Shown in pieces: positions 49,509 through 59,390 of a DNA stretch of 64,000 nt (position 1 is the stretch's first letter; every line of letters begins with the position of its first letter). The notes beneath the pieces are model-generated. The model was not told the DNA's origin. It did no database searches and saw only the letters and a list, made by a program, of their open reading frames with translations. This DNA comes from Octadecabacter sp. B2R22. GTDB taxonomy: Bacteria; Pseudomonadota; Alphaproteobacteria; Rhodobacterales; Rhodobacteraceae. Made by a program: the position numbers and the translations under genes. The stretch spans positions 496,001-560,000 of the forward strand of contig NZ_JAHKQJ010000010.1 in the NCBI RefSeq assembly GCF_018861045.1. Reading direction: 5' to 3'.

Positions 49509-50403
49509 TTGCGTTTTGCCATGCGGCATAGGCCGCTCCTCTTGCGCCACTGGCGTCCCCGCCTTGGGCTAAAACGATTGGGGGAATTGCAAAATCACCG
49601 ATCTGGGCGTCGCGTGTCGTTCGTGCCAGATCATCTGTGATGGATGCAATATTGCTGAGCCCGCCTGCCAAAACAATGACATCAGGATCAGTGGTCAAAA
49701 TAAGGTTTCGCAAAAGATCGGCGGCCAATGTGAGCCAGACCAGCCAGACCCTCACAGCATCAGGTGTGCCTTTCGCCGCGATCTCGTGGGTTGTCATGGT
49801 AGTTCCAGTCAGGGCCAACGCCAGACGTTCCATGCCCGGACCGGATACATAAGTTTCAACACAGCCGACGGCGCCGCAACCACAAGGTACCAATGGCAAC
49901 CCGTGTTGTGCCACAAGGTCTGCGGGCAGGGACGTATGGCCGAACTCTCCGCCGGTGTGGGTTGCGCCAGATCGCAGCTTGCCATCAACCGCGATCCCGC
50001 CACCGATGCCCGTGCCAAGGATCACGGCCATAACCGTCGCATGGGCTTTGCCAGCGCCGAACACAGCTTCTGACAAGGTGAGAGCGCGGCTGTCATTGAT
50101 GTAGGTTACATCCCGTCCAAGGGCGCGTGCGATGTCCGTATGGATTGTCTGGCCATTGGCGCAGATATTTGCAGTCAGGGCTTTGCCTGTGTGCGGATTG
50201 ATCAGGCCAGCCGCTCCGATCCCGATGGGTCGTTTCGTCCCTGCTGTGTCGTCCGCCCAAGCCACCAAATCGGTAATAGAGGTCAGCAGCGGGGCATAAT
50301 CCTTTGGTGTTTCAACGCGCCGTTTGGCCTCGACCTGCCAGTCCGCATCAAAAATCTGCGCTTCAATTTTCGTGCCGCCAAGATCAAGCCCAATCGCAGT
50401 CAT
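49501..50403 (-). CDS. ROK-family sugar kinase, probable N-acetylglucosamine kinase
   Basis: Cytoplasmic kinase of 300 residues. The ATP-phosphate loop is GLDLGGTKIEA near residue 5. The catalytic Asp104 is in NDSRA. The ROK signature GTGIGGG lies near 130. The structural zinc site is made by His156 (GGEFGHTSL) and Cys174, Cys176 and Cys181 (CGCGAVGC). The HTSL and CxCG pattern is like NagK. Coupling to nagA by an eight-base overlap supports GlcNAc as substrate. Glucokinase or fructokinase activity cannot be excluded from sequence alone. Confidence 0.9.
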   Translation of the reverse strand: MTAIGLDLGGTKIEAQIFDADWQVEAKRRVETPKDYAPLLTSITDLVAWADDTAGTKRPIGIGAAGLINPHTGKALTANICANGQTIHTDIARALGRDVTYINDSRALTLSEAVFGAGKAHATVMAVILGTGIGGGIAVDGKLRSGATHTGGEFGHTSLPADLVAQHGLPLVPCGCGAVGCVETYVSGPGMERLALALTGTTMTTHEIAAKGTPDAVRVWLVWLTLAADLLRNLILTTDPDVIVLAGGLSNIASITDDLARTTRDAQIGDFAIPPIVLAQGGDASGARGAAYAAWQNAND

Positions 50404-50567
50404 GGCGCAGCCTTAAGGCAGGCGAAATCCACCAGGAGAGAAGGCCCAATTCTTGTGGAACGTTGCATTTTCATTTGTGCGCCTTGTTGAGGTCAGATGA
50501 CACATCGATTCAACCCCAAAGCTGAACAGGTGTCGAGCGTTACTGTCGGGGCGGCGCGAGAGTTGGC

Positions 50568-53500
50568 CTAGTAGTCGCGTTCAAAAAAGATGCCGACGCT
50601 GGTTTCGCCATCATTGGCCACGGACCCACGGGCCGTAAAATTGCGGTCGATATCGATGTTGAGGTTGATCTCGGACGAGCCATCCGCGCCCACTGTCACA
50701 TCGGTGTAAACATTGTCCGAGATGTATTTCCCTGCGCGGACGGCGGCGTTGCCGTCCTCGTCGGTGACAATGTCGAAATCATCCAGATCAAGCCCCTCGC
50801 GCAGGTTATTGATCAGCCCACCGTTGCCGTTGCCAGCAAGCGTGGCCACAGCCGACGCTAATTGTACCGCCTGCAATGGTGAAATTGAGGACAGATCACG
50901 GCCAAACAACAGCTGCGCAAGAACTTCATCTTGTGGCAGTTCTGGTGAGCTCTCAAAGAGCACTTCGATATCATCCGCCGAACCTTCAACGATGATGCTG
51001 ATGTCAGTCCCAGTCGCGGCTTCGGTCGTCGCGACAAGTCGCAGGTAAGGCGTGAAATCGCCTTGAAGTTCGGCGTAGCCTTCATCTAGTTCGAAACGTT
51101 GTCCCAGAATATTGAGCCGCCCACGGACAAGTTCGAAACGGCCGATTGGAATGATATTGCTGGTGCTTCCGGTCATGCGCAACTGCCCGCCAAGTTCTGC
51201 ATCCAAACCGCGCCCCCGCACAAAAATGCGCGAAGGTGCGCGTATCAGCAGATCGATCGGATAGTCCGTGCCGCCTTGGGCCGTTTCACTTTCGGATGCT
51301 GTAACGCCAACGCTTGCGCGCGCTAGCGTTTGCTGCACGTCCATCGGAACGCCCAAATGGGTGACCGCAGGAAGGCTGCCCAATGCACTGACACCGGTCG
51401 ATGGGACTTGCACTTCCACGTCCCCGAGATCGATCCGACCGGCGATGGTCGCACCACCCGCCAGTGGGCCGTTCACCGAAACCCGACCCTGTGCCGTGGT
51501 TCGGTACAAGGTTGAATCTTGCAGAACATAATCCGAGATATCGACCGCGATCGCTGCTTGGTAGGGGGCGGAAAGGTCGATGGGTCCAGTGATGCTGAGA
51601 TCGCCACCTGTGGAACCTTGCCCGATGAGATCAAAGCGTGCGGTTCCGCCCGCCAACGTCAAAGTGCCGTTGATGTCCTCGAGGGTTTGTCGAAAGTTAG
51701 GTGCAATAAATCGAGCATCTTGGATGCGAATTGGCCCGCGCACCGAGCTGAGTTCTGCAGGCCCTTGAATGGTGAGGTCATACTCTGCCAATCCACTGAT
51801 TTGGCGTGGCGCGATGTAAATATTTGCCAGCGCCATGAGGGCCGATCCCGCAACAGACATATCGAAAATGCCCGCGTTTGAAACCCGTCCCGTTGCGCGG
51901 GCGGATGTATTGTTGGGTCCGGTGGCGTCGCCAGAAACCTGCCAGCCTGCGCTATCTTGTTGGGCGGCGATTTCGGCCACGACGGGCCCTGAAAAGTCGG
52001 ACACAAACAAAGAAATGTCGCGCAATCTGGCTGATAGGTTCGCCACGGTGTCGCTTCCTGTCGAGGTGATCGCGCCTTGCGCCGTCAAGTTCGGGAACAC
52101 CACATCCAAAGCATCAATGCGCAAACGACGAGCCTGCGAAAGGCTGACGCCCGCAGTGATCCGCCCAAGCCCAGCCAAAACGGGATCGAGGGCCGTCGAC
52201 GCCACTTTGATGTTCTGCGTTTGGGCAACCACATCCGCGTCCAGCACACCTGTTTGGGTGACGTATGTTCCATCCAGATCAACCGATAGCCCGCCCGCCA
52301 TGCGTTGTCCGACAACCGCGCCATAGGCGCTTAGGTCGCTGGCCGACACGGTGCCATCGCCGCGAACAATGTAACCTTCGTCTTGCGGTGTTGCGGTGCC
52401 TTGAAAGACCGCGTCAACCCGCGGTGCGGAGGCCGTCGTATCAAGGGTAATAATACCGTTTTGGTCGGTTTCAACATCTAGGTTCAATATCGCGGGGCCA
52501 GACAGTGACGGGGTTATCAACGCCAGTTCCGTAAGCGCGGCTTGCAAGGTCGCGGTTGCGCTTTCTGGGGTGATTTCGCCACGTCCCGACGCCTCTACGC
52601 CTTGGGACTGCACCTGCACATTGCGCAGCCGCATGCCGCTGGTGTCGCGATCAACGCGCAACGCGACCGTCGATGCGCCCGTCAACAACGGGTCAACCTG
52701 ATCAATGCCAAATGAGAGGTCCGTCGTCTGACCGCCGATGGACAGCTCAAAAATGCCGTCAAAGGGCTGCACGTCACCAGAAAGCTCAATCTTTCCCGCA
52801 CCGGCAAGATCGAGGGTCGAGAGTGCGGCAAAGCGGGACAGATCAGCAGCATCCACGGTCATTTGCGCCCGCGTCCAGAAGCGATCATCAGGCCCTTTGA
52901 CGATTGCGTTTCCGCTCACCAAAAGCCCCGCACCCTCAAGAGTGATCGCATTGATCACAAACGGTTCCTGTTCAAGGCGCCCCATGCTCAGCGTGCCGGA
53001 AATATCCTGTCCGAGTGCCTCGGATAATGCGGCGTCCGCAAGCGCGAACCCTCGTGCTGCGTAGTTCAGATCCGCAGTGAACCGTCCCCGCGTTTCGCTC
53101 GCTCCCGGGATGATAATGCCGCCACCCGAAAGCGCCAAAGTATCAATCGAAAGACCGTCTTGTTCCAGCGACACGATGTCGAATGCGCCGGTCCATTCGT
53201 TCCCATCTTCGACGTCATAAGTCACATCCAATGACATGCTGCGGACTTCGGTTTCGCTTCCTGCGATAGGTAAAAGCACGGGCTCTTGGGTGCCCGATCC
53301 GACTTGCCCGCGCAGATCGATTGCCTCCGGCCACCCAGATGCATCAAAGCTGGCCGTGCCGCGCAGGGCAATCTGGTCCGCCGCAATCGTGAGGTCGGAC
53401 AGGTCGACGCCGCCAGCCCCAAGCTGGGTGCCTTCGAGCCGCAAAACAGTATTTGTTCCAAAGAACGGATCGTATTGGGACTCCAAAAGTGGTCGCACGT

Positions 53501-54329
53501 CCCCGCTCACGTTGATCGCAAAGTTCTGGTCGAGTGATCCGCTCTCGCGCGACAGGGCAACGGTGCCCGTCACCCGATCAACGTCATCGGTGGCCAACGC
53601 GAGGTTTGCAGTGAAGTCATCGAGCGGCGCATCGCCTGCGATATCCAACCGCACGGATGGGCGTTCTGGCAGGTCAAGCAGCCGTGCCGCAATCCCGTTT
53701 TCGCCTTCTTGGGCGCTTAGAAAGAGCGCCAGCTGGCGACTTTCGTCCTCATAGGCGACGTCGATGTCAAACGCGCCGACTTTTTCATCGATCCTCTCCA
53801 ACTGGAGCTTTGCACTCCCTGCGCCACCCCCAAGAACCATTTCGCCCGAAAACTGGGCGCGTATTGCCTCGCCCAACAGGTCCTGCGTCAAGATAATCTC
53901 ATCAGCGGTCACAGCGTCGATGTCGATGGAGACAGGCAAATCCGGAAGGGTGAACGGTTCAGCGGCAGCTGATGGCAGATCGTTTTCACTGTCTGATGCT
54001 GGGACGCGGAACAGTTCGATGCGCTCGGCGCTCAGTTCTTCGATTTCAACACGCCCAGACAAAAGCGCGGATCGGTCCCATGTTATCGTGAGCCCATCAA
54101 GGCGCAACCAAACCCCGTCAGCGTCGGCCAAGGTGATTGCGTCAGCTGTCGCTTGGGAACTCAGCGCGCCCTGAAAATTATCCAGCCGAACCGTAAGGTC
54201 CTCGCTTGAGACGGTGTCTTCAATTAGGCCGGTAATGAAATCCCGATCATCTTCGTTGGTTTGAGACGCGGCAGGGTCTGGCGCAACACCGACCCAAACA
54301 ACCAAAGAAATTGCCAGCAGTCTGCGCAT
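50568..54329 (-). CDS. tamB: Translocation and assembly module subunit TamB
   Basis: Very long AsmA/TamB-type protein of 1253 residues that spans the periplasm from the inner membrane as a groove-like beta structure and, with TamA, helps build outer-membrane proteins or move lipids. A signal/anchor lies at residues 1-22 (hydrophobic LLAISLVVWVGVA). The middle is strings of short beta strands rich in Ala, Gly, Asp and Thr. The C-terminal DUF490 domain holds RGRGLDAELGGQLRMTG, LNILGQRFELDEG and LAQLLFGRDLSSISPLQAVQLAS (each typical) before the end ERDY. The start overlaps the tamA stop (ATGA). Confidence 0.95.
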   Translation of the reverse strand: MRRLLAISLVVWVGVAPDPAASQTNEDDRDFITGLIEDTVSSEDLTVRLDNFQGALSSQATADAITLADADGVWLRLDGLTITWDRSALLSGRVEIEELSAERIELFRVPASDSENDLPSAAAEPFTLPDLPVSIDIDAVTADEIILTQDLLGEAIRAQFSGEMVLGGGAGSAKLQLERIDEKVGAFDIDVAYEDESRQLALFLSAQEGENGIAARLLDLPERPSVRLDIAGDAPLDDFTANLALATDDVDRVTGTVALSRESGSLDQNFAINVSGDVRPLLESQYDPFFGTNTVLRLEGTQLGAGGVDLSDLTIAADQIALRGTASFDASGWPEAIDLRGQVGSGTQEPVLLPIAGSETEVRSMSLDVTYDVEDGNEWTGAFDIVSLEQDGLSIDTLALSGGGIIIPGASETRGRFTADLNYAARGFALADAALSEALGQDISGTLSMGRLEQEPFVINAITLEGAGLLVSGNAIVKGPDDRFWTRAQMTVDAADLSRFAALSTLDLAGAGKIELSGDVQPFDGIFELSIGGQTTDLSFGIDQVDPLLTGASTVALRVDRDTSGMRLRNVQVQSQGVEASGRGEITPESATATLQAALTELALITPSLSGPAILNLDVETDQNGIITLDTTASAPRVDAVFQGTATPQDEGYIVRGDGTVSASDLSAYGAVVGQRMAGGLSVDLDGTYVTQTGVLDADVVAQTQNIKVASTALDPVLAGLGRITAGVSLSQARRLRIDALDVVFPNLTAQGAITSTGSDTVANLSARLRDISLFVSDFSGPVVAEIAAQQDSAGWQVSGDATGPNNTSARATGRVSNAGIFDMSVAGSALMALANIYIAPRQISGLAEYDLTIQGPAELSSVRGPIRIQDARFIAPNFRQTLEDINGTLTLAGGTARFDLIGQGSTGGDLSITGPIDLSAPYQAAIAVDISDYVLQDSTLYRTTAQGRVSVNGPLAGGATIAGRIDLGDVEVQVPSTGVSALGSLPAVTHLGVPMDVQQTLARASVGVTASESETAQGGTDYPIDLLIRAPSRIFVRGRGLDAELGGQLRMTGSTSNIIPIGRFELVRGRLNILGQRFELDEGYAELQGDFTPYLRLVATTEAATGTDISIIVEGSADDIEVLFESSPELPQDEVLAQLLFGRDLSSISPLQAVQLASAVATLAGNGNGGLINNLREGLDLDDFDIVTDEDGNAAVRAGKYISDNVYTDVTVGADGSSEINLNIDIDRNFTARGSVANDGETSVGIFFERDY

Positions 54330-56110
54330 CAGAATGCCTGCCCGATACCGATATAGATTTCGAGCTGTTTGCCGGCATCGTCCCCACTGGTGGGCGTAGC
54401 AAGATCAAGTCTTATTGGTCCGATGCCTGTGTCGTATCTTACACCTAAACCTGCGCCGCTGTGCCAATCTCCCTCTCCGAGGTTTAGCGGGTCTGACCCG
54501 ATATACCCGGCGTCATAAAAACCGACCAAGCCGATGGTGTCAGTTACGCCGACCCGTGCTTCCAATTGGGCCCCGACAAAAGCGGTGCCCCCGATTTCAT
54601 CTCCGCCGCCCAGATCAACGGCCAAAGACTGGTAGGATTGCCCGCGAACCGTGCCGCCGCCGCCCGAATAGAAAAGGTAACTTGATGGTACGTTCTCGGC
54701 ATCAGCGCCAAAAATCGCGCCTAGCTGCCCCCGCGCGGCGAGGGTAAATCGATCGTCTTGACCGAAACTGCGATAGATGCGGCCATCGCCGACAACACGC
54801 GCGCCGCTGTCGGTGTCATTAAAACCGACAAATGGCGTAATGGACAGATTGGCATAAAATCCTGACGTCGCATCAAAGGCGTCGTTGCGCCGATCCAGTG
54901 TTCCCTCAATAGGTAGGTAAATCAGCTCGTAGTTGCGATCACCCAAGTCGTCCGAAATCTCACCAACCTCAATCCCCAGCCCGTATTCCAAAATTACATC
55001 ATCGCGGATGCGGCGAATAATGCCGGCTTCAACGCTGATATCGCGTTCAAAGTAGGTGGGTTCGTCCAGCTGTTCCGCGCTGGCGTTGATGTAGAAATCG
55101 GTATCTTGTCGGAACGTGGCTGGCCGCAGGAACGTTGCCCCAAGGCTGTAGTCAATACCGCCTGTGCCGCCTGACAGCCCAGTGATTTCCCCATCGACGC
55201 GAAGCCGTTCAGCCCCGCCCAATAGATTACGGTGCAGCCAATAGCTCGACAGTGTTAGACCTGAAACAGAGGAATACTCAGCGCCAAACCCGATACGGCG
55301 CGGCGTTTGTTCCACCACTGCAATGGTTACTGGTAGGGTGCCGTCCACAGCGGTGTCGCTTTCGATAACGGCGGCAGAAGTGAACGCCCCCGTGCGGCGC
55401 AGGTTGTCCTCGGCGCGATCAATCATTGCAGGATCGAAACCGTTCGTCGGGATGCCCGCAATCGCAAGAACACGTTCTGTGCGCACCGCCGAATTGCCCT
55501 CGACGGCGATGTTTCCAAAGGTCAGTTCCGGTCCAGGCTCGATTGCGACAGAAACGTCCAATTCACGATCAGGGTGGCGTGCGGTGATAGATTGTCCAGA
55601 TGTGCGCGCCAAGGCGTGACCGTTACTGCGCCATGCGGCAACAGCATCGCCGGCCGCGTCGCCTATGGTGTCGGACCGTGCCGTGCTACCCGTGCTAAAC
55701 GCTTCGGGCAATTCGGTGCCGCTGGCGAGGGGGGCAATATCGGTGCGTCCAAACGTGAACCGTGGGCCGGGATCAACCCGCAAGACGATTGTTGAAACCG
55801 TACTGCGTGTGATTAATGGATCAAGGTTTGCGGCCTCGATACCATCCACAAGGATCGAGATCGTGCCGCCGTAGTACCCTTCGGCATAGAGCCCCGTTAA
55901 CAGGCGGCGATAGTCGGCACGGGCAGCGGCAACATAATCCTGCGGCGATTCAGTGCCTTCGTCTTCCAGTGTCATCGTTAATGATGCGGTGCGCAGCGTC
56001 GCCCGTAAATCGGCCGCTGTGTCCGGGAGCTCTAACGTCACATCCTGCGCCACGAGCGCCGAAGGGGCGATCAGCAGGCAGAGTGCTAGTATTCTATGTG
56101 AACTGCGCAT
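54329..56110 (-). CDS. tamA: Outer-membrane translocation and assembly module TamA (BamA/Omp85 family)
   Basis: Outer-membrane protein of 593 residues. The signal peptide covers about residues 1-21 (LCLLIAPSALVAQ). About 230 residues of POTRA domains follow, including GNIAVEGNSAVRTERVLAIAGI near residue 197, read in pieces. A 16-strand barrel with the Omp85 motif FYSGGGGTVRGQSYQ near residue 470 ends in YIGIGQAF, whose terminal Phe is the outer-membrane targeting signal. It is the first gene of a tamA-tamB pair. The 170 or so bases upstream separate it from a divergent trio of genes. Confidence 0.94.
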   Translation of the reverse strand: MRSSHRILALCLLIAPSALVAQDVTLELPDTAADLRATLRTASLTMTLEDEGTESPQDYVAAARADYRRLLTGLYAEGYYGGTISILVDGIEAANLDPLITRSTVSTIVLRVDPGPRFTFGRTDIAPLASGTELPEAFSTGSTARSDTIGDAAGDAVAAWRSNGHALARTSGQSITARHPDRELDVSVAIEPGPELTFGNIAVEGNSAVRTERVLAIAGIPTNGFDPAMIDRAEDNLRRTGAFTSAAVIESDTAVDGTLPVTIAVVEQTPRRIGFGAEYSSVSGLTLSSYWLHRNLLGGAERLRVDGEITGLSGGTGGIDYSLGATFLRPATFRQDTDFYINASAEQLDEPTYFERDISVEAGIIRRIRDDVILEYGLGIEVGEISDDLGDRNYELIYLPIEGTLDRRNDAFDATSGFYANLSITPFVGFNDTDSGARVVGDGRIYRSFGQDDRFTLAARGQLGAIFGADAENVPSSYLFYSGGGGTVRGQSYQSLAVDLGGGDEIGGTAFVGAQLEARVGVTDTIGLVGFYDAGYIGSDPLNLGEGDWHSGAGLGVRYDTGIGPIRLDLATPTSGDDAGKQLEIYIGIGQAF

Positions 56111-56284
56111 GTTCCGCTCGCGCCTGATTTGTTTTGTTAGGCCTTACCTACCGCACTGCGCGGGGCTGTGAAATGACAAAGCAGCCGTAAGCGTTGCATT
56201 GCCGATCACAATATTGGCGATTCCGTGCGTTTTGACGTCGCCCATGCACTTTACCCGCATCGCAGTCGGGGGCAGGATGACGGC

Positions 56285-57268
56285 ATGGGATATTTGATTG
56301 ATAATCTGCAATACGCGAACTGGTCCGAGAAGATTTTCCGCCAAATGCGCGAGGGCGGTGTGGACGCGGTGCATGTCACAATCGTTTACCACGAGAGCTT
56401 TCGTGAAATGGTGTTGCAGCTAGAAGCATGGAACAAGCGGTTCGAACAATTCCCCGATCTGATCATGCGCGCCGCGACGGCGGCGGATGTGGAAACAGCA
56501 CGGGCAACGGGGCGGACCGCAATTTTCTTCGGGTTCCAGAATCCTAGCCCGATTGAGGATGACATCGGCCTGATCGAAATCGTCCATCAGATGGGCGTGC
56601 GGTTCATGCAGTTGACCTATAACAATCAATCGCTTCTGGCATCTGGGTGTTATGAGGATGACGACACTGGCCTGACTAGATTTGGCCGTCAGGCCGTCGC
56701 TGAAATGAACCGCGTTGGGCTGGTTATCGATATGAGCCATTCTGGCGATAGATCGACATTGGAAGCCATCGATGCGTCGTCGCGACCGATCGCTATTACC
56801 CACGCCAACCCAAGTTGGTGGCATCCGGCTTTGCGCAATTTTGATGATGCCGTCCTAAAGGCGCTTGTCGCTCGGGGTGGTATGCTCGGGTTTTCTATCT
56901 ATCCTCACCATCTTGCGGGTGGGTCTGACTGCACCCTCGAAAGTTTCTGTCAGATGATTGCCGATGCGGCTGACCGTTACGGCGCTCAAAACCTCGGGAT
57001 CGGAACTGACTTGTGCCAAGATCAACCAGACAGCGTTGTTGAATGGATGCGGGTCGGGCGGTGGTCCAAAGCAATGGATTATGGCGAAGGATCTGCCGCT
57101 GCTCCAGGATTTCCGCCTATGCCGGTTTGGTTCAATGACAATCGTGATTTTGGAAATGTTGCCAAAGGATTGCTGGCTGTGGGGCTGCCCCAATCGGACG
57201 TCGATGGGATCATGGGTGACAATTGGCACCGCTTTTACGCCGAGAGTTTCGGCCCAGAGGTGGGATGA
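56285..57268 (+). CDS. Membrane-dipeptidase (M19) homologue lacking canonical zinc ligands
   Basis: TIM-barrel protein of 327 residues in the renal-dipeptidase family. QLTYNNQSLLASGCYE near residue 117, FGRQAVAEMNRVGLVIDMSH (read near 136-155) and IAITHANP near 178 show the fold and keep two of the usual zinc histidines. The N-terminal HxD ligand pair is missing (the strand reads LIDNLQYANW), and the bridging Glu is Gln in GFQNPSP near 100. It is therefore probably not a standard binuclear peptidase. An in-frame GTG at 56225 adds no HxD. ATG at 56285 has AGGA upstream. Similar variant M19 proteins occur beside methylglycine-catabolism genes in other proteobacteria. It is coupled (ATGA) to the next gene. 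Confidence 0.82.
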   Translation: MGYLIDNLQYANWSEKIFRQMREGGVDAVHVTIVYHESFREMVLQLEAWNKRFEQFPDLIMRAATAADVETARATGRTAIFFGFQNPSPIEDDIGLIEIVHQMGVRFMQLTYNNQSLLASGCYEDDDTGLTRFGRQAVAEMNRVGLVIDMSHSGDRSTLEAIDASSRPIAITHANPSWWHPALRNFDDAVLKALVARGGMLGFSIYPHHLAGGSDCTLESFCQMIADAADRYGAQNLGIGTDLCQDQPDSVVEWMRVGRWSKAMDYGEGSAAAPGFPPMPVWFNDNRDFGNVAKGLLAVGLPQSDVDGIMGDNWHRFYAESFGPEVG

Positions 57269-58914
57269 CGGGCGGGGCCGCCATAGTTGATTTACGTCCA
57301 CCATCGGACGTCATGCGCCTGCGCCGCATGGGAGCATCATTCCCGACGAGATTGTCTTTTCTGCGGACCTTGTTGCGGCGTTTGGCCACCGAGCGTGCTA
57401 AGGTTTCGCGTCCGATTTGGAACATCGACGCTGAGGGATTTGGCCACGCCGTCTATTGCGTCGATCTGGGTGGATTTACGTATTCTTTGATTGCAGTCTC
57501 AACGGATCTGCCGCCAGAGCAACGCACGGACCGCGTAATCGCGACCGCGTGGGATACGACCTATGTCCTATATGATGGCGTGCCTGACGCGGCAGAAATT
57601 GCACGCATCGCAATAAACGCCCCGAAACAAGAGGCCGCGCGTTTTACCGAACGCGACCTTGTTCTTAGTCGTGCCAATAAATCGGTTAGGTTGTTTGCAC
57701 ATGTGATTGAACGGCTGCAAGCTGGCCTGCAACCCGACGCGGATTTGGTGGGGCAAACAGGGTATCTCATGCGCACCACCGCCGTTTACGGCAACGGTAA
57801 GTTTGGCATCGCGGACCGCAGCGTCATCGCCGATAGGCCAGGGTTGGGCGGACCGTTCATGGCCGAAATGCTCACCGTTTGGTTGATCCGCGAGTTTACC
57901 CATGATCTTGTCGAACATATCGCAGGCGCAACGCTTGACCCCAACTTGAAGCGACACCTTGGGATCGGCAATTCGACGGGATTGGGCATGGCTCCGTTCC
58001 TTGTGTCCCACCCGAGATTGTTGAACGCATGGATCACAGCCCGCGAAACAGCCTTGGCACGGGTAAGAGCAATTCCCGCGCTGTCATCCGATCAGATCGA
58101 ACAGATCTATACGCTTACCATTCGCGCCGCTGAACATTTGGCGCAATGGCAAGTACCTGACGCGATTGGTCAATCTCGAATTGACGTGATGCGCCGTGAG
58201 TGGCCTCAGGTTGCTGGGCTGATGACGCCTGACCTGATGTCGGGCGTCGATCCTTTGGACAGGCTTTGGCACGCAGCGGCGGGTGTTTCGATCGACACGC
58301 AAGAACTGCTCGCTGCGCTGATGATCGAACCCTTTGGGGGGCTGGTGGATGATCTATGTGACGACATGGCAACCGATCAAATTCCTGCGCTTTCCCCGAC
58401 CATGACCTGCGCCGACCTTCACGCTTTGCTGGCCCGCGATTGGGCGTGGGCTGAGAGGGACTTTGATGCAAAGGACGCGTGCTCTCAGTTCTGGTATGTC
58501 TCTGAGGCCAAAGCAGAACCCCGTCTTGGGCTGCGCCACGAAGAACCGGGCGCCGAGCTTGAAAGCCCGTTGGATGTTGCACGACAAGTCTGTCGAATGG
58601 GTAAGGATTTGCCCCGCACAGGAACCGTCGCGGATTTTTTGTCGATCCACCCCCATCACCGATCTGCTGTACGGCGCGTTCAATCGCTGGCCCATGCGCC
58701 CTATAGCGAAATTCGCGACAACCTGATTGGCGAAGAATGTCTTCCAATTGATATGCTGCGCTGCAAGTTGGCATTTTTTGGTGCCGCAAAGTTCGATCCA
58801 AAGTCAGATCGTTGGACGCGGATCACCTTGTGTCAGGGCGCGCCTTTGGCGGATGAGTTGACAGCTGACAACGCCGATGACTGGTGGTTGCCCACTTTCG
58901 CAGGGGACGCATGA
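57265..58914 (+). CDS. Conserved-looking protein of unknown function, 549 residues
   Basis: I do not recognise a named family. The start is ATG at 57265, overlapping the M19 stop, with GAGGTGGG upstream; an earlier in-frame start is less likely. The protein is soluble, with no signal peptide or long hydrophobic run. Notable segments are WNIDAEGFGHAVYCVDLGGF near residue 52 (aromatic/glycine-rich strand pattern), LMRTTAVYGNGKFG near 170, GIGNSTGLGMAPFLVSHP near 230, and CRMGKDLPRTGTVADFLSIHPHH in two parts near 450-475. It contains scattered conserved-type Cys and His but no classical nucleotide-binding loop. Strict coupling to the M19-like and DUF3726-like genes says the three act together. 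Confidence 0.8.
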   Translation: MTGGAAIVDLRPPSDVMRLRRMGASFPTRLSFLRTLLRRLATERAKVSRPIWNIDAEGFGHAVYCVDLGGFTYSLIAVSTDLPPEQRTDRVIATAWDTTYVLYDGVPDAAEIARIAINAPKQEAARFTERDLVLSRANKSVRLFAHVIERLQAGLQPDADLVGQTGYLMRTTAVYGNGKFGIADRSVIADRPGLGGPFMAEMLTVWLIREFTHDLVEHIAGATLDPNLKRHLGIGNSTGLGMAPFLVSHPRLLNAWITARETALARVRAIPALSSDQIEQIYTLTIRAAEHLAQWQVPDAIGQSRIDVMRREWPQVAGLMTPDLMSGVDPLDRLWHAAAGVSIDTQELLAALMIEPFGGLVDDLCDDMATDQIPALSPTMTCADLHALLARDWAWAERDFDAKDACSQFWYVSEAKAEPRLGLRHEEPGAELESPLDVARQVCRMGKDLPRTGTVADFLSIHPHHRSAVRRVQSLAHAPYSEIRDNLIGEECLPIDMLRCKLAFFGAAKFDPKSDRWTRITLCQGAPLADELTADNADDWWLPTFAGDA

Positions 58915-59390
58915 TGGAGCTTTCTGCAAACGAGATCGCGACCCTATTTTTAAAAGCCGCGCGTGGTGGTTCTGTACCGCTGGGCTATTGCGAAGACTTG
59001 GCCGCCGCCGCGGCCTATTTGGACCTTGATGCGTTGACCCGCTGCCCGATCTTGGACAGCGCGGCGGTGAACCTACCGACGGCGCTGGATTTGGTATTGG
59101 CAGGGCGCGGCCCCCGCGAGGTCGTTACCGAAGACGCGATGATTAAAGCCTATGTCGCACTCTATGAAACACGGCTCGCCAAGACAGTGCATTGGCAGGC
59201 CAACGAGACTGGCGCGGTGTTCGAAAAATTCCATCACGCATTGCCAGTGGCCCATGCCCCCCTTGGGCGGCGCGCAATGCCATCCGAACTGATGAAGCAC
59301 CTCGAGGGGCTAGCCGGCAAAACCCTTGTCCCGGAAACCGAAACCTCACGCGCGGGCGGGGCGGGGGCTGGATTGACGGATAATGATTAG
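58911..59390 (+). CDS. DUF3726-like protein
   Basis: Protein of 159 residues. The opening [29 protein letters not shown] resembles the NE-containing start of DUF3726 proteins (a recollection of the family pattern, not a search). The middle is alpha-helical with no membrane segment. The C-terminal 25 residues are low in complexity, with Gly, Ala and Thr. It starts in an ATGATG that overlaps the stop of the 549-residue gene, and ends so that its TAG and the TAA of convergent truA share bases at 59387-59390. The function is unknown. Confidence 0.7.
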   Translation: MMELSANEIATLFLKAARGGSVPLGYCEDLAAAAAYLDLDALTRCPILDSAAVNLPTALDLVLAGRGPREVVTEDAMIKAYVALYETRLAKTVHWQANETGAVFEKFHHALPVAHAPLGRRAMPSELMKHLEGLAGKTLVPETETSRAGGAGAGLTDND

